Below, in pieces: positions 12,759 through 22,375 of a DNA stretch of 64,000 nt. The position numbers were made by a program, and so were the translations under genes. Below the pieces are notes generated by a model. That model did not search any database, was not told the origin of the DNA, and saw only the letters and a program-made list of their open reading frames with translations. The DNA comes from DATFNV01 sp963827935 (GTDB lineage Bacteria; Planctomycetota; Planctomycetia; Gemmatales; Gemmataceae): NCBI GenBank assembly GCA_963827935.1, contig CAWHCN010000005.1:253486-317485 (forward strand), given 5' to 3'. The first letter of the stretch is position 1, and the number at the start of each line of letters is the position of its first letter.

Positions 12759-13046
12759 ATGCTCTGCGATCATGAGGTCGGACTCAAGCCGGCCCCGCCG
12801 CGCACGCCGGAGGGGTGTGAAGAATGCTTGCGGGCGGGCACGCCGTGGGTCCATCTGCGCCTGTGCCTGACCTGCGGCCACGTCGGCTGCTGCGACAGCT
12901 CGCCGGGCCGCCACGCTACACGCCACGCCCACCACACGGCCCACCCGGTCATGGCGTCCTTCGAACCCGGCGAGCGCTGGGCATGGTGCTACGTCGATCA
13001 GGCCGAGGTGGACGTGCCTGCGGACGCCGTGCCGTACCTTCGGTGA
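12759..13046 (+). CDS. UBP-type zinc finger protein
   Basis: A 95-residue protein made of one UBP (ubiquitin-specific-protease-like) zinc finger: CEECLRAGTPWVHLRLCLTC, GHVGCCDSSPGRHATRHAHH and a late WAWCYVD. The Cys/His pattern CxxC...CxxCGxxxCCxxxxxxHxxxHxxxxxH is complete. In bacteria these are stand-alone proteins of unknown role. A Shine-Dalgarno (GGAGG) precedes the ATG. Downstream, after a 15-bp hairpin, comes a cyclic-nucleotide-domain thioredoxin reductase remnant, a frequent neighbour of UBP zinc fingers. Confidence 0.9.
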   Translation: MLCDHEVGLKPAPPRTPEGCEECLRAGTPWVHLRLCLTCGHVGCCDSSPGRHATRHAHHTAHPVMASFEPGERWAWCYVDQAEVDVPADAVPYLR

Positions 13047-13066
13047 TGCGAGCGGCAGATAATAGT

Positions 13067-13100
13067 CTCCCCTCGCCCCGGTACTCCGGGGCGAGGGGAG
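13067..13100. repeat. Perfect 15-bp stem hairpin
   Basis: Arms ctcccctcgccccgg and its complement flank the loop tact. It sits between the UBP zinc-finger gene and the next gene, 32 bases before that gene's ATG. There is no U-tract, so it is more likely a repeat element or an mRNA-stabilising hairpin than a terminator. Confidence 0.8.
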
Positions 13101-13131
13101 AAGAAGTCCCCCTTCCGAAGGAGGTTGCCGG

Positions 13132-14127
13132 ATGGCCGAGCAGGACCTGCACGCCATCGCCTTCCCAAAGCTCACCGAAGTGCAGCTGGCCGCGCTGGGC
13201 CGCTGCAAGCTGACGAAGCTCCGGCGGTTCCAGACCGGGGAAAAGCTCTTCGCGGCCTGCGACCGCGATCCCCGTTTCTTCGTCGTCAAATCAGGCGAGG
13301 TGGAAATCGTCAACGTCTCCGGCGAGAAGCCGATGACCGTCACGGTCCACCGCCCCGGCGAGTTCACGGGCGACGTGGGCCAGGTGACCGGCCGCCCGGC
13401 CATCGTCAGTGCCGTCGCCCGCACCGACGGCGAAGTCTACGAGGTGTCGTCCGCCGCCCTGCGCGAGCTGCTCAATAACCACCCCGACCTGGGCGACCTG
13501 GTCATGCAGGCATTCATCGCCCGGCGCCAGCTCCTGACCGGGTCGGGCCGTTTCACGGGGCTGCGCGTGATCGGCTCGCGCTACTCGCGCGACACCTTCC
13601 GGTTGCGCGACTTCATGTCCAAAAACCGCGTGCCGTACATCTGGCTCGACCTGGAAGCCGACCCGCAGGTCCAGCAGCTGCTCGAGCAATTCGGGCTGAG
13701 CGAGGCCGACACGCCGGTGGTCGCCTGGGGGCGGCAAACCGCTGCTGCGCAATCCGTCTGACCGCGAGTTGGCGGACCTGCTCGGCCTCCGCCGGCCGCT
13801 GGAGCAAGTCGTCTACGACCTGGTCGTGGTCGGCGCCGGACCGGCCGGGTTGGCCGCGGCCGTTTACGGCGTTGGGCAGCACTTGTCCTCCCTTATCCAC
13901 CGATGTTGCGAGGGGGGGGGGGTGTGGCGAGTTTGCCCCGCAATTTGCCCCGAAACGCCTTTACCCCGAGGGTAGGCTAACTCCTGCCGCTCGCCTTACG
14001 GCGCATCGGAGGGGCTGCGCACGCTGGTGCTGGAGCGTTCGGGGCCCGGGGGGCAGGCCGGCCGCAGCATGCACATCGAGAGCTACCTCGGCTTCCCCAC
14101 CGGCATCACCGGCGGCGAACTGCTCGA
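13132..14127 (+). pseudogene. Cyclic-nucleotide-binding domain / thioredoxin reductase fusion, interrupted and truncated
   Basis: The first ~120 residues are a CRP-like cyclic-nucleotide-binding domain (RDPRFFVVKSGEVEIVN, HRPGEFTGDVGQVTGRPA). A thioredoxin-like half-domain (RFTGLRVIGSRYSRDTFRLR, VPYIWLDLEADPQ) follows. Near 13728 an extra G in a G-run breaks the frame; corrected, it reads GGKPLLRNPSDRELADLLGL and enters the FAD-binding motif DLVVVGAGPAGLAAAVYG. A 132-bp insertion then splits AVYG from ASEGLRTLVLE. After GQAGRSMHIESYLGFPTGIT and GGELL the homology stops: the NADPH domain and redox-active CxxC are absent. The gene is therefore inactive even if the G-run indel is a read error. 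Confidence 0.8.
13864..14003. mobile_element. 124-bp insertion with 8-bp target duplication in the reductase gene
   Basis: TTACGGCG occurs at 13864-13871 and again at 13996-14003. Removing the 132 bases from 13872 to 14003 restores the continuous codons for AVYGASEGLRTL, which shows a clean insertion. No inverted terminal repeat is evident; the insert contains an 11-base G run and stop codons. It is too short to encode a protein and looks like a MITE or REP-type insertion. Confidence 0.75.
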
Positions 14128-14247
14128 TGGCGGTCCAGTTCGTCCACGAGTACCTGAAGGAAATGTGATCCTGCCGAAGCGGCCTTGCTAATGGAACGGG
14201 TGCAGCGGGGGCCGATGAACGCTGAGAAGGGCCGGGCCGGGAAGAGC

Positions 14248-14282
14248 AAAGGGCTTACGACATCATTCGTCGTAAGCCCTTT
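14248..14282 (-). terminator. Hairpin downstream of tRNA-Leu
   Basis: A 14-bp stem (aaagggcttacgac and its complement) closes a 7-base loop. It lies 11 bases beyond the 3' end of the minus-strand tRNA-Leu. The stem ends in CCCTTT but has only a short T-tract, so termination is plausible but not certain. Confidence 0.55.
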
Positions 14283-14292
14283 CGTTTCAAGG

Positions 14293-14377
14293 TGCCGAAG
14301 AGAGGACTCGAACCTCCACTCCCTAAACGGGAACCAGGTCCTGAACCTGGCGCGTCTGCCAGTTCCGCCACTTCGGC
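14293..14377 (-). tRNA. tRNA-Leu (CAG)
   Basis: The 85-base gene folds as a leucine tRNA with a long variable arm. The acceptor stem GCCGAAG pairs with CTTCGGC, the discriminator base is A, the anticodon loop TTCAGGA has anticodon CAG, and the T arm contains GGTTCGAGTCC. The 3' CCA is not encoded. A hairpin follows 11 bases downstream. Confidence 0.95.
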
Positions 14378-14454
14378 CAGTATCTACCAACCCCATCGTA
14401 GGCGTCCGGCCCGGCCCGTCAAGGGTTCTCGGGGACCGTCGCGCCCTGCTGGCC

Positions 14455-15849
14455 TCAGTAGGCGTTGCGATGGAATAGGCCGTGAAACACCGTCATCCAC
14501 ATGATGCGCAGGTCGAGCCAGGGAGTCCAGTGCGTGATGTAGTAGAGATCGTATTGCACTCGTTTGCGCAGCGAGGTGTTGCCCCGCCAGCCGTGTACCT
14601 GGGCCCAGCCAGTGATGCCAGCTTTCACGCAGTGGCGCACCATGTAGTTCGGGATCGTCTTCTGGAACTGCTTGATGAACACCGGCCTCTCCGGCCGCGG
14701 GCCGACCAGGCTCATGTCCCCCATCAGCACGTTGAAAAGCTGCGGCAATTCGTCCAAGCTCGTCTTGCGCAAGAAGGTCCCCAGCCCGGTCCGCCGCGGG
14801 TCGTCTTTGCGGGCCCAGACGGCTCCGGTTTGGGCCTCGGCATCGACGCACATGCTGCGGAACTTCAACATCCAGAACGAGTCGCCGTTGAGGCCGCACC
14901 GCTCCTGGCGGAAGAAGACCGGCCCCGGGCTGGACAGCTTCACCAGGGCGGCAATCAGCCCGAGCAGAGGCGAAAGGAACACGATGCCGACCAGCGCGAG
15001 CAGGACGTCCATGACGCGCTTGACGACCACATTGAGGCCGAAATGGGGACTTTCGCGCAGGCCGATCACCGGCAGGCCGTCGAGGTTGGTGGTCGTCAGC
15101 GACAGGCCGGCCAGGTCGGGCACGTCGGCCACCAGGCGCACCTCGCACAACGACTGCGACAGGAGGTCGAAGACCCGGCGGGCGTCGTCGTACCGGCCCA
15201 TCGGCAAGGCAATGAAGACGTGGGCGATCCGGTATTTCTGAATCAACCCCGGCAGCTCGCTGAAGGTGCCCAGCACGTTCAGATCGCTGGTCCACCGATC
15301 CTGGCGATCCTCGACAAAGCCGATGGTCTTGATCCCCATCCAGCTGGCGCGGCGGAGGGCCAGCGCGGTCTTGCGGGCCACGCGGCCGGTGCCAACCACC
15401 ACGGCGTGAGTCTGGTTGTAGCCGCGGCTACGGAGCTGGCGAATGGCCGACCAGCTGAATCGCCGCGCCGCCAGCACGAGCCCTGCCACCAGCACCGAAA
15501 ACAGCACCATCGTGGCCCGCGAGCCGTAGGGATCTTGGAGGTAAAACGTTGTCGCCAGCACCAGCAGCGACAACAGCGCGGTCCCCTTCAGCACGCACAC
15601 CACTTCCTCGCGGAAGCGGCGCAGGCGGTGGATGGCGTACTGCCCGGTGAGATGGTAGGCGACGGCGGCCAGCAGCACCACCAGCGGCAGATTCAGCCAG
15701 CACAGATAGACATCGGGCGGCTCTTTGGTGATGGGAATCCAGCCCGTATTGAACCGCAGATAATAGGCGCCGACCCAGGCCAGGGCGGTCAAGATCAGGT
15801 CCCAGACGAGAAACCAGGCGCATAGGATTTGGCTGCGCTGACGGATCAT
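14455..15849 (-). CDS. Polyprenyl-phosphate sugar-1-phosphate transferase (WcaJ/PssY type)
   Basis: This ~464-residue membrane enzyme moves a sugar-1-phosphate onto undecaprenyl phosphate to start exopolysaccharide synthesis. The N-terminal half has four to five hydrophobic helices and a CoA-binding/Rossmann-like cytosolic segment (HAVVVGTGRVARKTALALRR). A fifth hydrophobic stretch (VLLALVGIVFLSPLLGLIA) precedes the catalytic domain: GPVFFRQERCGLNG, FWMLKFRSMCVDAE, LGTFLRKTSLDELPQLFNVL and MSLVGPRPERPVFI, including the Asp-Glu pair. The end, QYDLYYITHWTPWLDLRIMW, is complete. The start at 15849 (MIRQRSQILCAWF) fits the family; an ATG at 16032 overlaps the upstream gene by 4 bases but adds 61 residues unlike the family. 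No other capsule gene is adjacent except the TolC-like gene upstream. Confidence 0.9.
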   Translation of the reverse strand: MIRQRSQILCAWFLVWDLILTALAWVGAYYLRFNTGWIPITKEPPDVYLCWLNLPLVVLLAAVAYHLTGQYAIHRLRRFREEVVCVLKGTALLSLLVLATTFYLQDPYGSRATMVLFSVLVAGLVLAARRFSWSAIRQLRSRGYNQTHAVVVGTGRVARKTALALRRASWMGIKTIGFVEDRQDRWTSDLNVLGTFSELPGLIQKYRIAHVFIALPMGRYDDARRVFDLLSQSLCEVRLVADVPDLAGLSLTTTNLDGLPVIGLRESPHFGLNVVVKRVMDVLLALVGIVFLSPLLGLIAALVKLSSPGPVFFRQERCGLNGDSFWMLKFRSMCVDAEAQTGAVWARKDDPRRTGLGTFLRKTSLDELPQLFNVLMGDMSLVGPRPERPVFIKQFQKTIPNYMVRHCVKAGITGWAQVHGWRGNTSLRKRVQYDLYYITHWTPWLDLRIMWMTVFHGLFHRNAY

Positions 15850-16028
15850 CACCCACCCCGTCCCTGGGGTTGTCGGCCGCCCGCCTTGGACGGACGGACC
15901 GGTTGCGCGGTTTGGACAAGTGAGGGGCTTGTAACACAGGCGGCGCCGATAGGTCAAGGGAGAACGGCAAGCCGTTGCCGGTGCTTTTGCTACCCCGCAT
16001 CGGCAACCGGGACGGAGGGACAGACCGT

Positions 16029-17576
16029 TCATTGCGGCGGGGTAGGATCAGCACCCGGGGGCGTACACGCCTCGGCTGCACCGGCCAGGGCCTGGCCGGG
16101 GTCACCCAGGGCGTGATACAGCCGGAACTGGGCCCGGTCGAAGTCGGCGACGGCGGCGTAATAGTCGGTGTACGCCTGGGCCAGGGCCTGCACGGCGGCC
16201 ACGGCTTCCTGAGGCCGGATCACCAGCACCAGCAGATTGCCGCCCGCCGACTTCGTCTGACCGAGCCCCTGCACGTTCTTGTTGGCGGAATCGGCGGCAT
16301 CGCGGAGCCCCGCCTCGGCGTCACTGACCCGGGCGGCCGCGGACTGCGCCTCCGCCAGCGCCCGCGCCACCTCGGCGGCGACCCGGTCCTGGATGCGGAA
16401 CAGCTCCAGGACGGCCACCTGATTCTCGGCCCGCTGCTGGTCCACCAGCGCCCGGTTGCCAAAGCCGAGATTGCGGAGTTCCCAGAGCACCTGCACATCG
16501 ATATCGCTGCGGGCGCCGAAGTGGCTGAGATCGCCGTTCACCCCGCCGCCAAAAACGCCCGCGGCCAGCGTGCCGGTGACCGGCGTGGACGAGCCGCGGA
16601 TGAGGATGCTTGGGATCAACGGCCTGAGCCGTTCCTGGCGAAGCCGTTCCAGCGTCGCCTGGACCAGCGCCTGCTGGCTGGCCAACTCGGGTCGATTGGA
16701 TAGGCCGATGCGGATGAGATCGTCCACCGGGCGGTCCAAGGCAACGAGAGTAACGCGCAGGTGGGGCGGTTCGAGCGGCTCCACCACGGCGGCAGCATCC
16801 AGCCGCAGCACCCGGGCCAGGTCGGCACTGGCCAGGCGCCAGCGGGCGCGGGCCGCCTGCACCGCCTGGCGGCTGCGGGCCGCCTGGGTGCGTGCCCGCA
16901 CGACCTCCAGCTCCGGAATGATCTCTGCCTTGCGGGCCAGGTCCTCAATCCGCTGGACCAGGTCGGCAGTCCGCCGCGCTACCTCCTCGGCTCCGGCCAG
17001 GTCGCCGCGTGCCTGCTGCACGTTGAAGTACGCCTCCGCCACGGCGAGCAGGCTATCGTTGCGGCTGGCTTGCAGGGCCGACTCGCGCGCCCGCAGCACC
17101 TGGCGGGCCGACAGAGGGGCCAGGATCGCGTCGGACAGCGAGAAGACCGCCGATGGGCCGGCCCCCACCATCAACGCACCCTTGCTCGTCCCCACGATGT
17201 TCCCGTTCACGTCCTGAATCTGTCCGTCGTGCCGAGCGTAGTCGGTGCCCAGGTACACGGTGGGCAGCCACAGCGCCTGCGCCTGGCGCAGCTGAGCGGC
17301 GGCCTGTTCGATGCGCTCCGAGGCCACCGCGATATCGAGCGGCTGGACCTCGGCCAGCTTAAGTGCCGTCGGCAGGTTGATCGCCAGGGGCCGGTCCCCC
17401 GGCGCCAGGACCGGCGGGCGGACCGGCGTGGGCGGCGGATCGGCCGCAACCTGCAGGGGACCGGGTGGAGGCATCGCATCGAGCACGCAGCTCGGCGGAC
17501 CCGCGCAGCCGGCGATCACCTGTGCCGCGGCGGCAAGGAGGGTAACGCCCACGGCGGTCCGCCAGCCATTCGCCAT
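16029..17576 (-). CDS. TolC-like outer-membrane channel lipoprotein
   Basis: The 515-residue protein begins with a lipoprotein signal (VTLLAAAAQVIAGC, lipobox Cys). Two related halves of alternating long coiled-coil helices and short strands follow (for example RRTADLVQRIEDLARKAEII and VAVLELFRIQDRVAAEVARA), the TolC/OprM fold used by type I secretion and RND efflux. No membrane-fusion or pump gene lies next to it. Its stop is only ~180 bases before the glycosylphosphotransferase start, so an export role with that polysaccharide system is possible. Shine-Dalgarno upstream of the ATG is weak. Confidence 0.85.
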   Translation of the reverse strand: MANGWRTAVGVTLLAAAAQVIAGCAGPPSCVLDAMPPPGPLQVAADPPPTPVRPPVLAPGDRPLAINLPTALKLAEVQPLDIAVASERIEQAAAQLRQAQALWLPTVYLGTDYARHDGQIQDVNGNIVGTSKGALMVGAGPSAVFSLSDAILAPLSARQVLRARESALQASRNDSLLAVAEAYFNVQQARGDLAGAEEVARRTADLVQRIEDLARKAEIIPELEVVRARTQAARSRQAVQAARARWRLASADLARVLRLDAAAVVEPLEPPHLRVTLVALDRPVDDLIRIGLSNRPELASQQALVQATLERLRQERLRPLIPSILIRGSSTPVTGTLAAGVFGGGVNGDLSHFGARSDIDVQVLWELRNLGFGNRALVDQQRAENQVAVLELFRIQDRVAAEVARALAEAQSAAARVSDAEAGLRDAADSANKNVQGLGQTKSAGGNLLVLVIRPQEAVAAVQALAQAYTDYYAAVADFDRAQFRLYHALGDPGQALAGAAEACTPPGADPTPPQ

Positions 17577-17727
17577 GACCCTTGCTCACCGGGACGGAAA
17601 GAGAACGCGACTTGAACTGTATCGGCGAGTTAGCGGGGCCGGCTTGGCGAAATGCCGGCAGGAAAGGTAAACCTTCACCAGAGTGACGCGCCTCGGCGTT
17701 CGCAGCGCGACCCGGATTGCCCGGCTT

Positions 17728-17819
17728 GCCAGGCCCTGCGTCGGGCAGCCCGAACCGCAAGCGAGGGATTCGCCCTACGTCCTCGCTGGCGCTTCGGGCT
17801 GCCCGGCGCAGGGCCTGGC
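17728..17819. repeat. Large imperfect palindrome (~38-bp arms)
   Basis: gccaggccctgcgtcgggca (from 17728) and its imperfect complement (to 17819) form a long hairpin, with a few mismatches and a ~15-base loop. It lies between the TolC-like gene and the end of the zinc-ribbon protein gene, both minus strand. It probably belongs to the same class of intergenic palindromes seen elsewhere in this window. Confidence 0.75.
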
Positions 17820-17852
17820 AGGGAACTTGCGAAACGATCATCCAGAGCGGGC

Positions 17853-18823
17853 TCAGGGCAAGGTCGCCATCCAGCCGGCCTGCCGCTGCAGGACGGAGCG
17901 CAGATCGTCGTCGAGCGGTCGGGGGCAGCAGGCGCCGGCCGTGTCCTCCTCGGTCAGCAGCACGGCACTGTCCGGATCGAGATGGATCACCCAGCTGCCG
18001 TGCCCGCCGCGCTCCTCGCGTGCCAGGCGGGCCAGGCGGGCTCCGAAGAGCATGCGTTGCGGCTCGGCCAAGGGCAGCGAGTTCAGTAGCTTCAGGTCGT
18101 TGAGTTCCACGCGCGCCGCCTCGCCCGGAGCACGGACCTCGAAAACCGCCAGCTCGAAGCGCCCGGTGGCGTTGCGCATCACAGCGTCGTCGAAGATAAC
18201 TGCCTTGTTGCGGTAGCGATCGTTGAAATGGGCCTCGCGCTCTTCCGCGCGTTCCAGCCGCAAGACGCAGAATCTCGTCGAGCGACTCGGAAAGGAGGTC
18301 GGCGATCAGGGCCGCCTGGCGTTCCAGCCGGCCGAGGCTCGCGCGCCTCCCTGGCGTTGAGGGATTCCGGGCGGGCAGCGTGTCGCTGCCGGGCGTCGCG
18401 CAGGCGGCTGGCGGCGATGCGGACTTCCCCATCGCGCAGGGCTTGGCGTCCCAGGGCGATGAGCGGGCGCACGTCGTCGCGCGCCGTATCGCCTGATGGC
18501 GGCGCCGGCGCCAGAGCGGGGATCACCAGGCTGAAGAGCAGCACGACCAGCGTCAGAGTCACGCCGGCGGCAAGGGCGGGAGCCAGCCAGTACCGCCTGG
18601 CGGGCGTGGCCGGCGACCCGACTTGCGGTTCGGCCAGCGGGCTTGAGCCCAGGATGAACACGGCATTTCCGCAGGCCAGGCAGCGGACGACCTGGTGCCG
18701 GGCCCGCCGCAGGCCGCGTGCATGCTGCCCACAGGGGCAGGCCACATCGTAGGGCTCAGGAGCGGTGGGGCGCCGCGACGCCGCGGTCCACCACCGCCGC
18801 ACTCGGGAAACCAAGTCGCCCAC
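17853..18823 (-). CDS. Zinc-ribbon membrane protein of unknown function (frameshifted)
   Basis: The GTG start at 18823 has GAGG 7 bases upstream. The N-terminus has a zinc-ribbon pattern (CPCGQHARGLRRARHQVVRC then CGNA), then one TM helix (LAAGVTLTLVVLLFSLVIPA). The cytosolic or periplasmic rest needs two frame changes (near 18350 and 18255) to join ALGRQALRDGEVRIAASRLR, LGRLERQAALIADLLSESLD and RLERAEEREAHFNDRYRNKA. The last part contains VIFDDAVMRNATGRFELAVF and WVIHLDPDSAVLLTEEDTAG. Each piece is protein-like, so I treat it as one ~320-residue gene. No known domain beyond the ribbon is recognised. Confidence 0.6.
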
Positions 18824-18858
18824 CGTTGGACCTCGCGCTCAAGGGCCGTGCGAAGGCA

Positions 18859-19620
18859 TCAGGGTCGCGGCCCGCCGGCTGTAAGCCGCGCCACGAATTC
18901 TGCGTGTGCAGAGCTGGCGATCCCTTCGTTCCCTACCAGAAGTACCCGTGCCAGGTCGCCGCGGACCAGGGCCGCCGGGTCGAGCCACAGTCCCGGAAAC
19001 ACCTCGCTTTTCAGAAGGCCCTGAGGATCAGGAGCGAGACGCTCGTACTGACCTTGTCGCAGGACGAACCAATCCACCTGACCGTTCAGCACGCGCCAGA
19101 CCAGGTATTCGCGAACGCCAAAGCGACGATAGACCTCCAGCTTGGTGTGCAAATCATAGCTCGCGGTGCTGGCAGCCACCTCCGCCGCCAACTCCGGTGC
19201 GCCCTGGATGTAGTCGTCAGCATCGATGTGTGCTTGCCCGCCGTGCGCAGGGTCGATGAACAGGAGGGCATCGGGCTGCGGCTCGTTGTCGTCGTCGAGC
19301 CGAACCGTGCTGTCGCCGCCGGCTTCGGTCCCCGGTGTGGCCGCGAGATACTGAGCGAGCCAGCCGATCAGGTGGACGTGCGGCAGACCGTGCCGGCGCT
19401 GGCGAACAGGGGACGGCATGAAGACCACTCCCTCAAGCAACTCGGCTTTCTTCAGGTGCGGCATGGCATCATAGCGACGCTCGAACTCGTCGCGCGAGAG
19501 GTGATCGCCGTTCTCCAACGGCGGCAACTCCCCTTCGCCTAACACGAGACTTGCCTTCGGCAGAACGGCAGCCGGTAGCGCGACGGAACTCAGGTTCGGC
19601 TCGATAGTCGGCGCGGACAT
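18859..19620 (-). CDS. Uma2 family (DUF820) PD-(D/E)XK-like protein
   Basis: The 253-residue protein shows the Uma2 order of motifs: KAELLEGVVFMPSPV, HGLPHVHLIGWLAQYL, NEPQPDALLFI, ELAAEVAASTASYDLHTKLE and VYRRFGVREYLVW. The Asp of QPDALLF and Glu of LAAEV match the nuclease-core acidic positions, although the usual Lys is not obvious. Uma2 proteins are multi-copy in planctomycetes and cyanobacteria; biological function is not known. A good Shine-Dalgarno (AGGAG) precedes the ATG. A second Uma2 gene lies at 51726-52289. Confidence 0.88.
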   Translation of the reverse strand: MSAPTIEPNLSSVALPAAVLPKASLVLGEGELPPLENGDHLSRDEFERRYDAMPHLKKAELLEGVVFMPSPVRQRRHGLPHVHLIGWLAQYLAATPGTEAGGDSTVRLDDDNEPQPDALLFIDPAHGGQAHIDADDYIQGAPELAAEVAASTASYDLHTKLEVYRRFGVREYLVWRVLNGQVDWFVLRQGQYERLAPDPQGLLKSEVFPGLWLDPAALVRGDLARVLLVGNEGIASSAHAEFVARLTAGGPRP

Positions 19621-19684
19621 GGCAAACTCCTGGGCGGGCCCTCACCCTAGCAAAAGGGACACGGCGGCTGCAAGCGAGAAGGCT

Positions 19685-22361
19685 TCACAGCACCCCGCGA
19701 TCGAAATTGGCCGCGTGGCCGCCCGGCACGGCCGCGCCGGGCGCACCTGCCGCCAGCGCTCGCGCACCTCCGCCGGCTCGTAGTTCCGATAGACGAAGTC
19801 CGCCCGTAGCGACACCGCACCGGCCCGCGCAGGTCGTCCAAACGGGTCGCCAGGCAGAACGGCCCCTGGTTGAGCACGATGGTGCGGCAGTGGTAGTCCA
19901 GCGCCGTGACGCGCTCGCCGTGGCTGGAGACCATCTCCATGCTCTCGAACCGGCAGTTCGCCTTGCCCGGGCAGCCGCCGATCAGGTTGGCGTAGGCACA
20001 CGATTCCGCCAGGAATTGCGGCGTGTCCTGGTGGACAATGACGACCGCCTTCGGGCCAAATTCGCCAAGCAAGCCCTGCAAGTTCGCCAGGCCGTCCTCC
20101 GGCGACAGGGCGAACCGGCTGACCCCCATCGCCAGCAACTGGATCGCGGCCAGCCGATTCAGCACATAGACCGACCAGTCGGTGGACAGGTCGATGTCTC
20201 GCATGGGGCCGGCCGGGTCGAGCCCCAGGTAGCTCCAGGCCGACAGATTGGCCGCCTCCCAGCGGGACCAGCCGGCGCCGCGGAGCCGCTCGATCTTGTG
20301 CCGGATGCCGGCGTCTTCCCAGGCGCGTGTGAGTGGCGGCAGCGCCAGCCGCAGGCGCTCTCGACCGACTCGTGTTGCCCAGGCGTCAAGACGTTCCATC
20401 AAGAGCGCCGGATGATCGCGGGCGATGTCGATGACGATCTCATCCATGTGGGCCAGGTCGGCATCTTCGAGGGCGTCCAGGAAGCCGATGCGGTCCACTT
20501 TGAGGGACCAGCGAAAGGCGCGTTTAGCCGCGACCCGGAGGGGAGCGCTGGCCCCGGCGCTCCCCTCCGGGTCGCGGCTAAACGATTCGCGTTTGATGCT
20601 CTCGACCACATCCGCGTGCCGTCGCCGCAGCGCCTCCTCCAGCGCCGCCGTCAACTCACGCCGCACTTGGTTCAACACCGACACCGGCACAAACCGATGC
20701 TCGGGATTGTGGAGTACAAAGGTCTCCAGGTGCAGCCGCGTCTGCCCGAGCTTCTCGAAGGCCCCACGGGCCGCACCGGCCAGCGCCGTGGCATCGCGCG
20801 CCTTCTCGAAGGTCCCCGGCAGCGTGCGCGTGACTTCGATGTCCGGCGCGATACGTCCCGTCGCGGTCAGCGCGTCGGCGGTCAGCATCAGTTCGATGGC
20901 GACGGGCCGGCGCGAGCGGAAGAGCCCCGGTTTAGGATGGTCATATCGGTAGCGGTTCTTCACCACTTGCGAGGATGAGCAGTAGACCGGCGAGCCCACG
21001 GGCAACTCGGGATGTTCGCGCGGCAGGCTGACTTCCACCAGGGCCCCGGCCGGCACCTCGAAGACCTCGCGCCGTTGGCCCCGACCTTGTGACAACAGCC
21101 ACAGGCGCTCGACCGCGAACCCGAACGGCTTGCCCAGCACCGGCAGATCGACCTGCAAGCCATCGTGTTTCTCCAGGGGGCGGCTTGTCTGGAAGCGCAA
21201 CTTCGGCTCCGGTCCTTCCTCCCGGACCGCCAGGACCCGGCCGATCGGCGTGCCGCGGTGGCCGACGGTGTCGCGGTCGGCGACTTCCTTATCCTTGTGC
21301 GAGTCCACGAACAGATGGGTCCAGGGCCGGCTGAAGACGGTTTGTAGATCCGCTTCGATGTCCGGCCGCTGCCCTTCGTCCAGCCGGCCGTCGATGAGGC
21401 GCCGATAGTAATCGGTGGTGGTGGCGACATAGAGCGGGCTCTTCTTGCGCCCCTCGACCTTGAAGCACGACACGCCGGCCTCCCGCAGCGCCGGAATGTG
21501 GTCCGGCAGGGCTAGGTCCTTCATGCTGAAGGGGAAGCCCTGACGCGGGTCGCGCTTCACCGCTGAGCCGTCGCGCAGCGTGAGGGGGGCCCCGGTCACC
21601 TCGTAGTTATCGCGGCAGGAATAGGCACACTTGCCGCGGTTGCCGCTACGGCCGAGCGTTTGCGAACTGAACAGGCACAGGCCGCTGTAGGAATAGCAGA
21701 GGGCCCCGTGGATGAAGACCTCCGTCTCGATCCCAGCCGCCGCCGTGATGTCGCGCACTTCCTCAAACGTCAGCTCCCGGGCCAGCACCACGCGGGTGAA
21801 GCCGAGCCGATGCAGCGCCTCGGCCCCGGCCCTGTTGTGGACGGCCAGTTGCGTGCTGGCGTGCAATTCCAACCGTGGAAAATGCTGCCGAACCAGGTGG
21901 TAGACGCCCAGGTCCTGGATGATGAGGGCATCCACACCGATCTCGTCCAGACCGGCCACGTCCTCAATCAGCTCGGGCAACTCGTCCTGCCGGACCAGCG
22001 TGTTAATGGTGACGAAGACCCGGCGACGCGGGGTGAGGCTATGAGCGTAGGCGGTGATCTCATCGACTTCGTCGAGGGTGAAGTTCTCGGCCTCGGCGCG
22101 GGCGGAGAATTTCTTGAGGCCCAGGTAGACCGCGTCGGCCCCAAAGTGAAAGGCTGCCAGCGCCGCCTCGGGACCGCCCGCCGGGGCCAGCAGCTCGACT
22201 GGACGATGATCGTTGGCCGCGGTCGGTGGGATCGAGGGGGCGAGTTCCGGGGCCGCGTTGCTGTAGGCGCCCTGCGGGTCCAGCGGCTCGGCGGCGCTCC
22301 AGCCGTGCCAGTCCGGCTCGGCTGGAGTCCCGATCAGGGGAAGGCTGAGGACATTGCTCAT
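19685..22361 (-). CDS. Peptidase U32 family protein (frameshifts near 3' end)
   Basis: U32 proteins include RlhA and the ubiquinone/tRNA modification partners; many are radical or hydroxylation enzymes and not peptidases. Residues ~50-330 hold the family core: ELLAPAGGPEAALAAFHFGA, VYLGLKKFSAR, IETEVFIHGALCYSYSGLC, SSQTLGRSGNRGKCAYSCR. The last gives the conserved Cys set. The start at 22361 (MSNVLSLPLIGTP) avoids an upstream palindrome. At the 3' end frame changes near 19815 and 19745 are needed to recover LRADFVYRNYEPAEVRERWR and the usual terminus GGHAANFDRGVL. A palindromic element is translated in frame at 20521-20584. Total ~890 residues, in the range of the long U32 subfamily. Confidence 0.88.
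20521..20584. repeat. Perfect 28-bp palindrome inserted in frame in the U32 gene
   Basis: The arms cgtttagccgcgacccggag... (20521-20548) and their exact complement (20557-20584) flank an 8-base centre. The element is read through by the U32 gene and encodes SFSRDPEGSAGASAPLRVAA, a stretch unlike the surrounding helical sequence. This is the architecture of Rickettsia-type palindromic elements. Confidence 0.85.
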
Positions 22362-22375
22362 GCTGGCTATTGTAC

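Noticed and set aside
14482..15825. 447-codon open frame on the plus strand
   Set aside because: Antisense shadow of the glycosylphosphotransferase; His/Gln-rich translation typical of GC-rich reverse frames.
15850..16032. N-terminal extension of the glycosylphosphotransferase from the ATG at 16032
   Set aside because: The 4-base overlap with the upstream stop is attractive, but the 61 extra residues are Cys/Arg/Pro-rich and unlike the family; MIRQRSQ at 15849 fits better.
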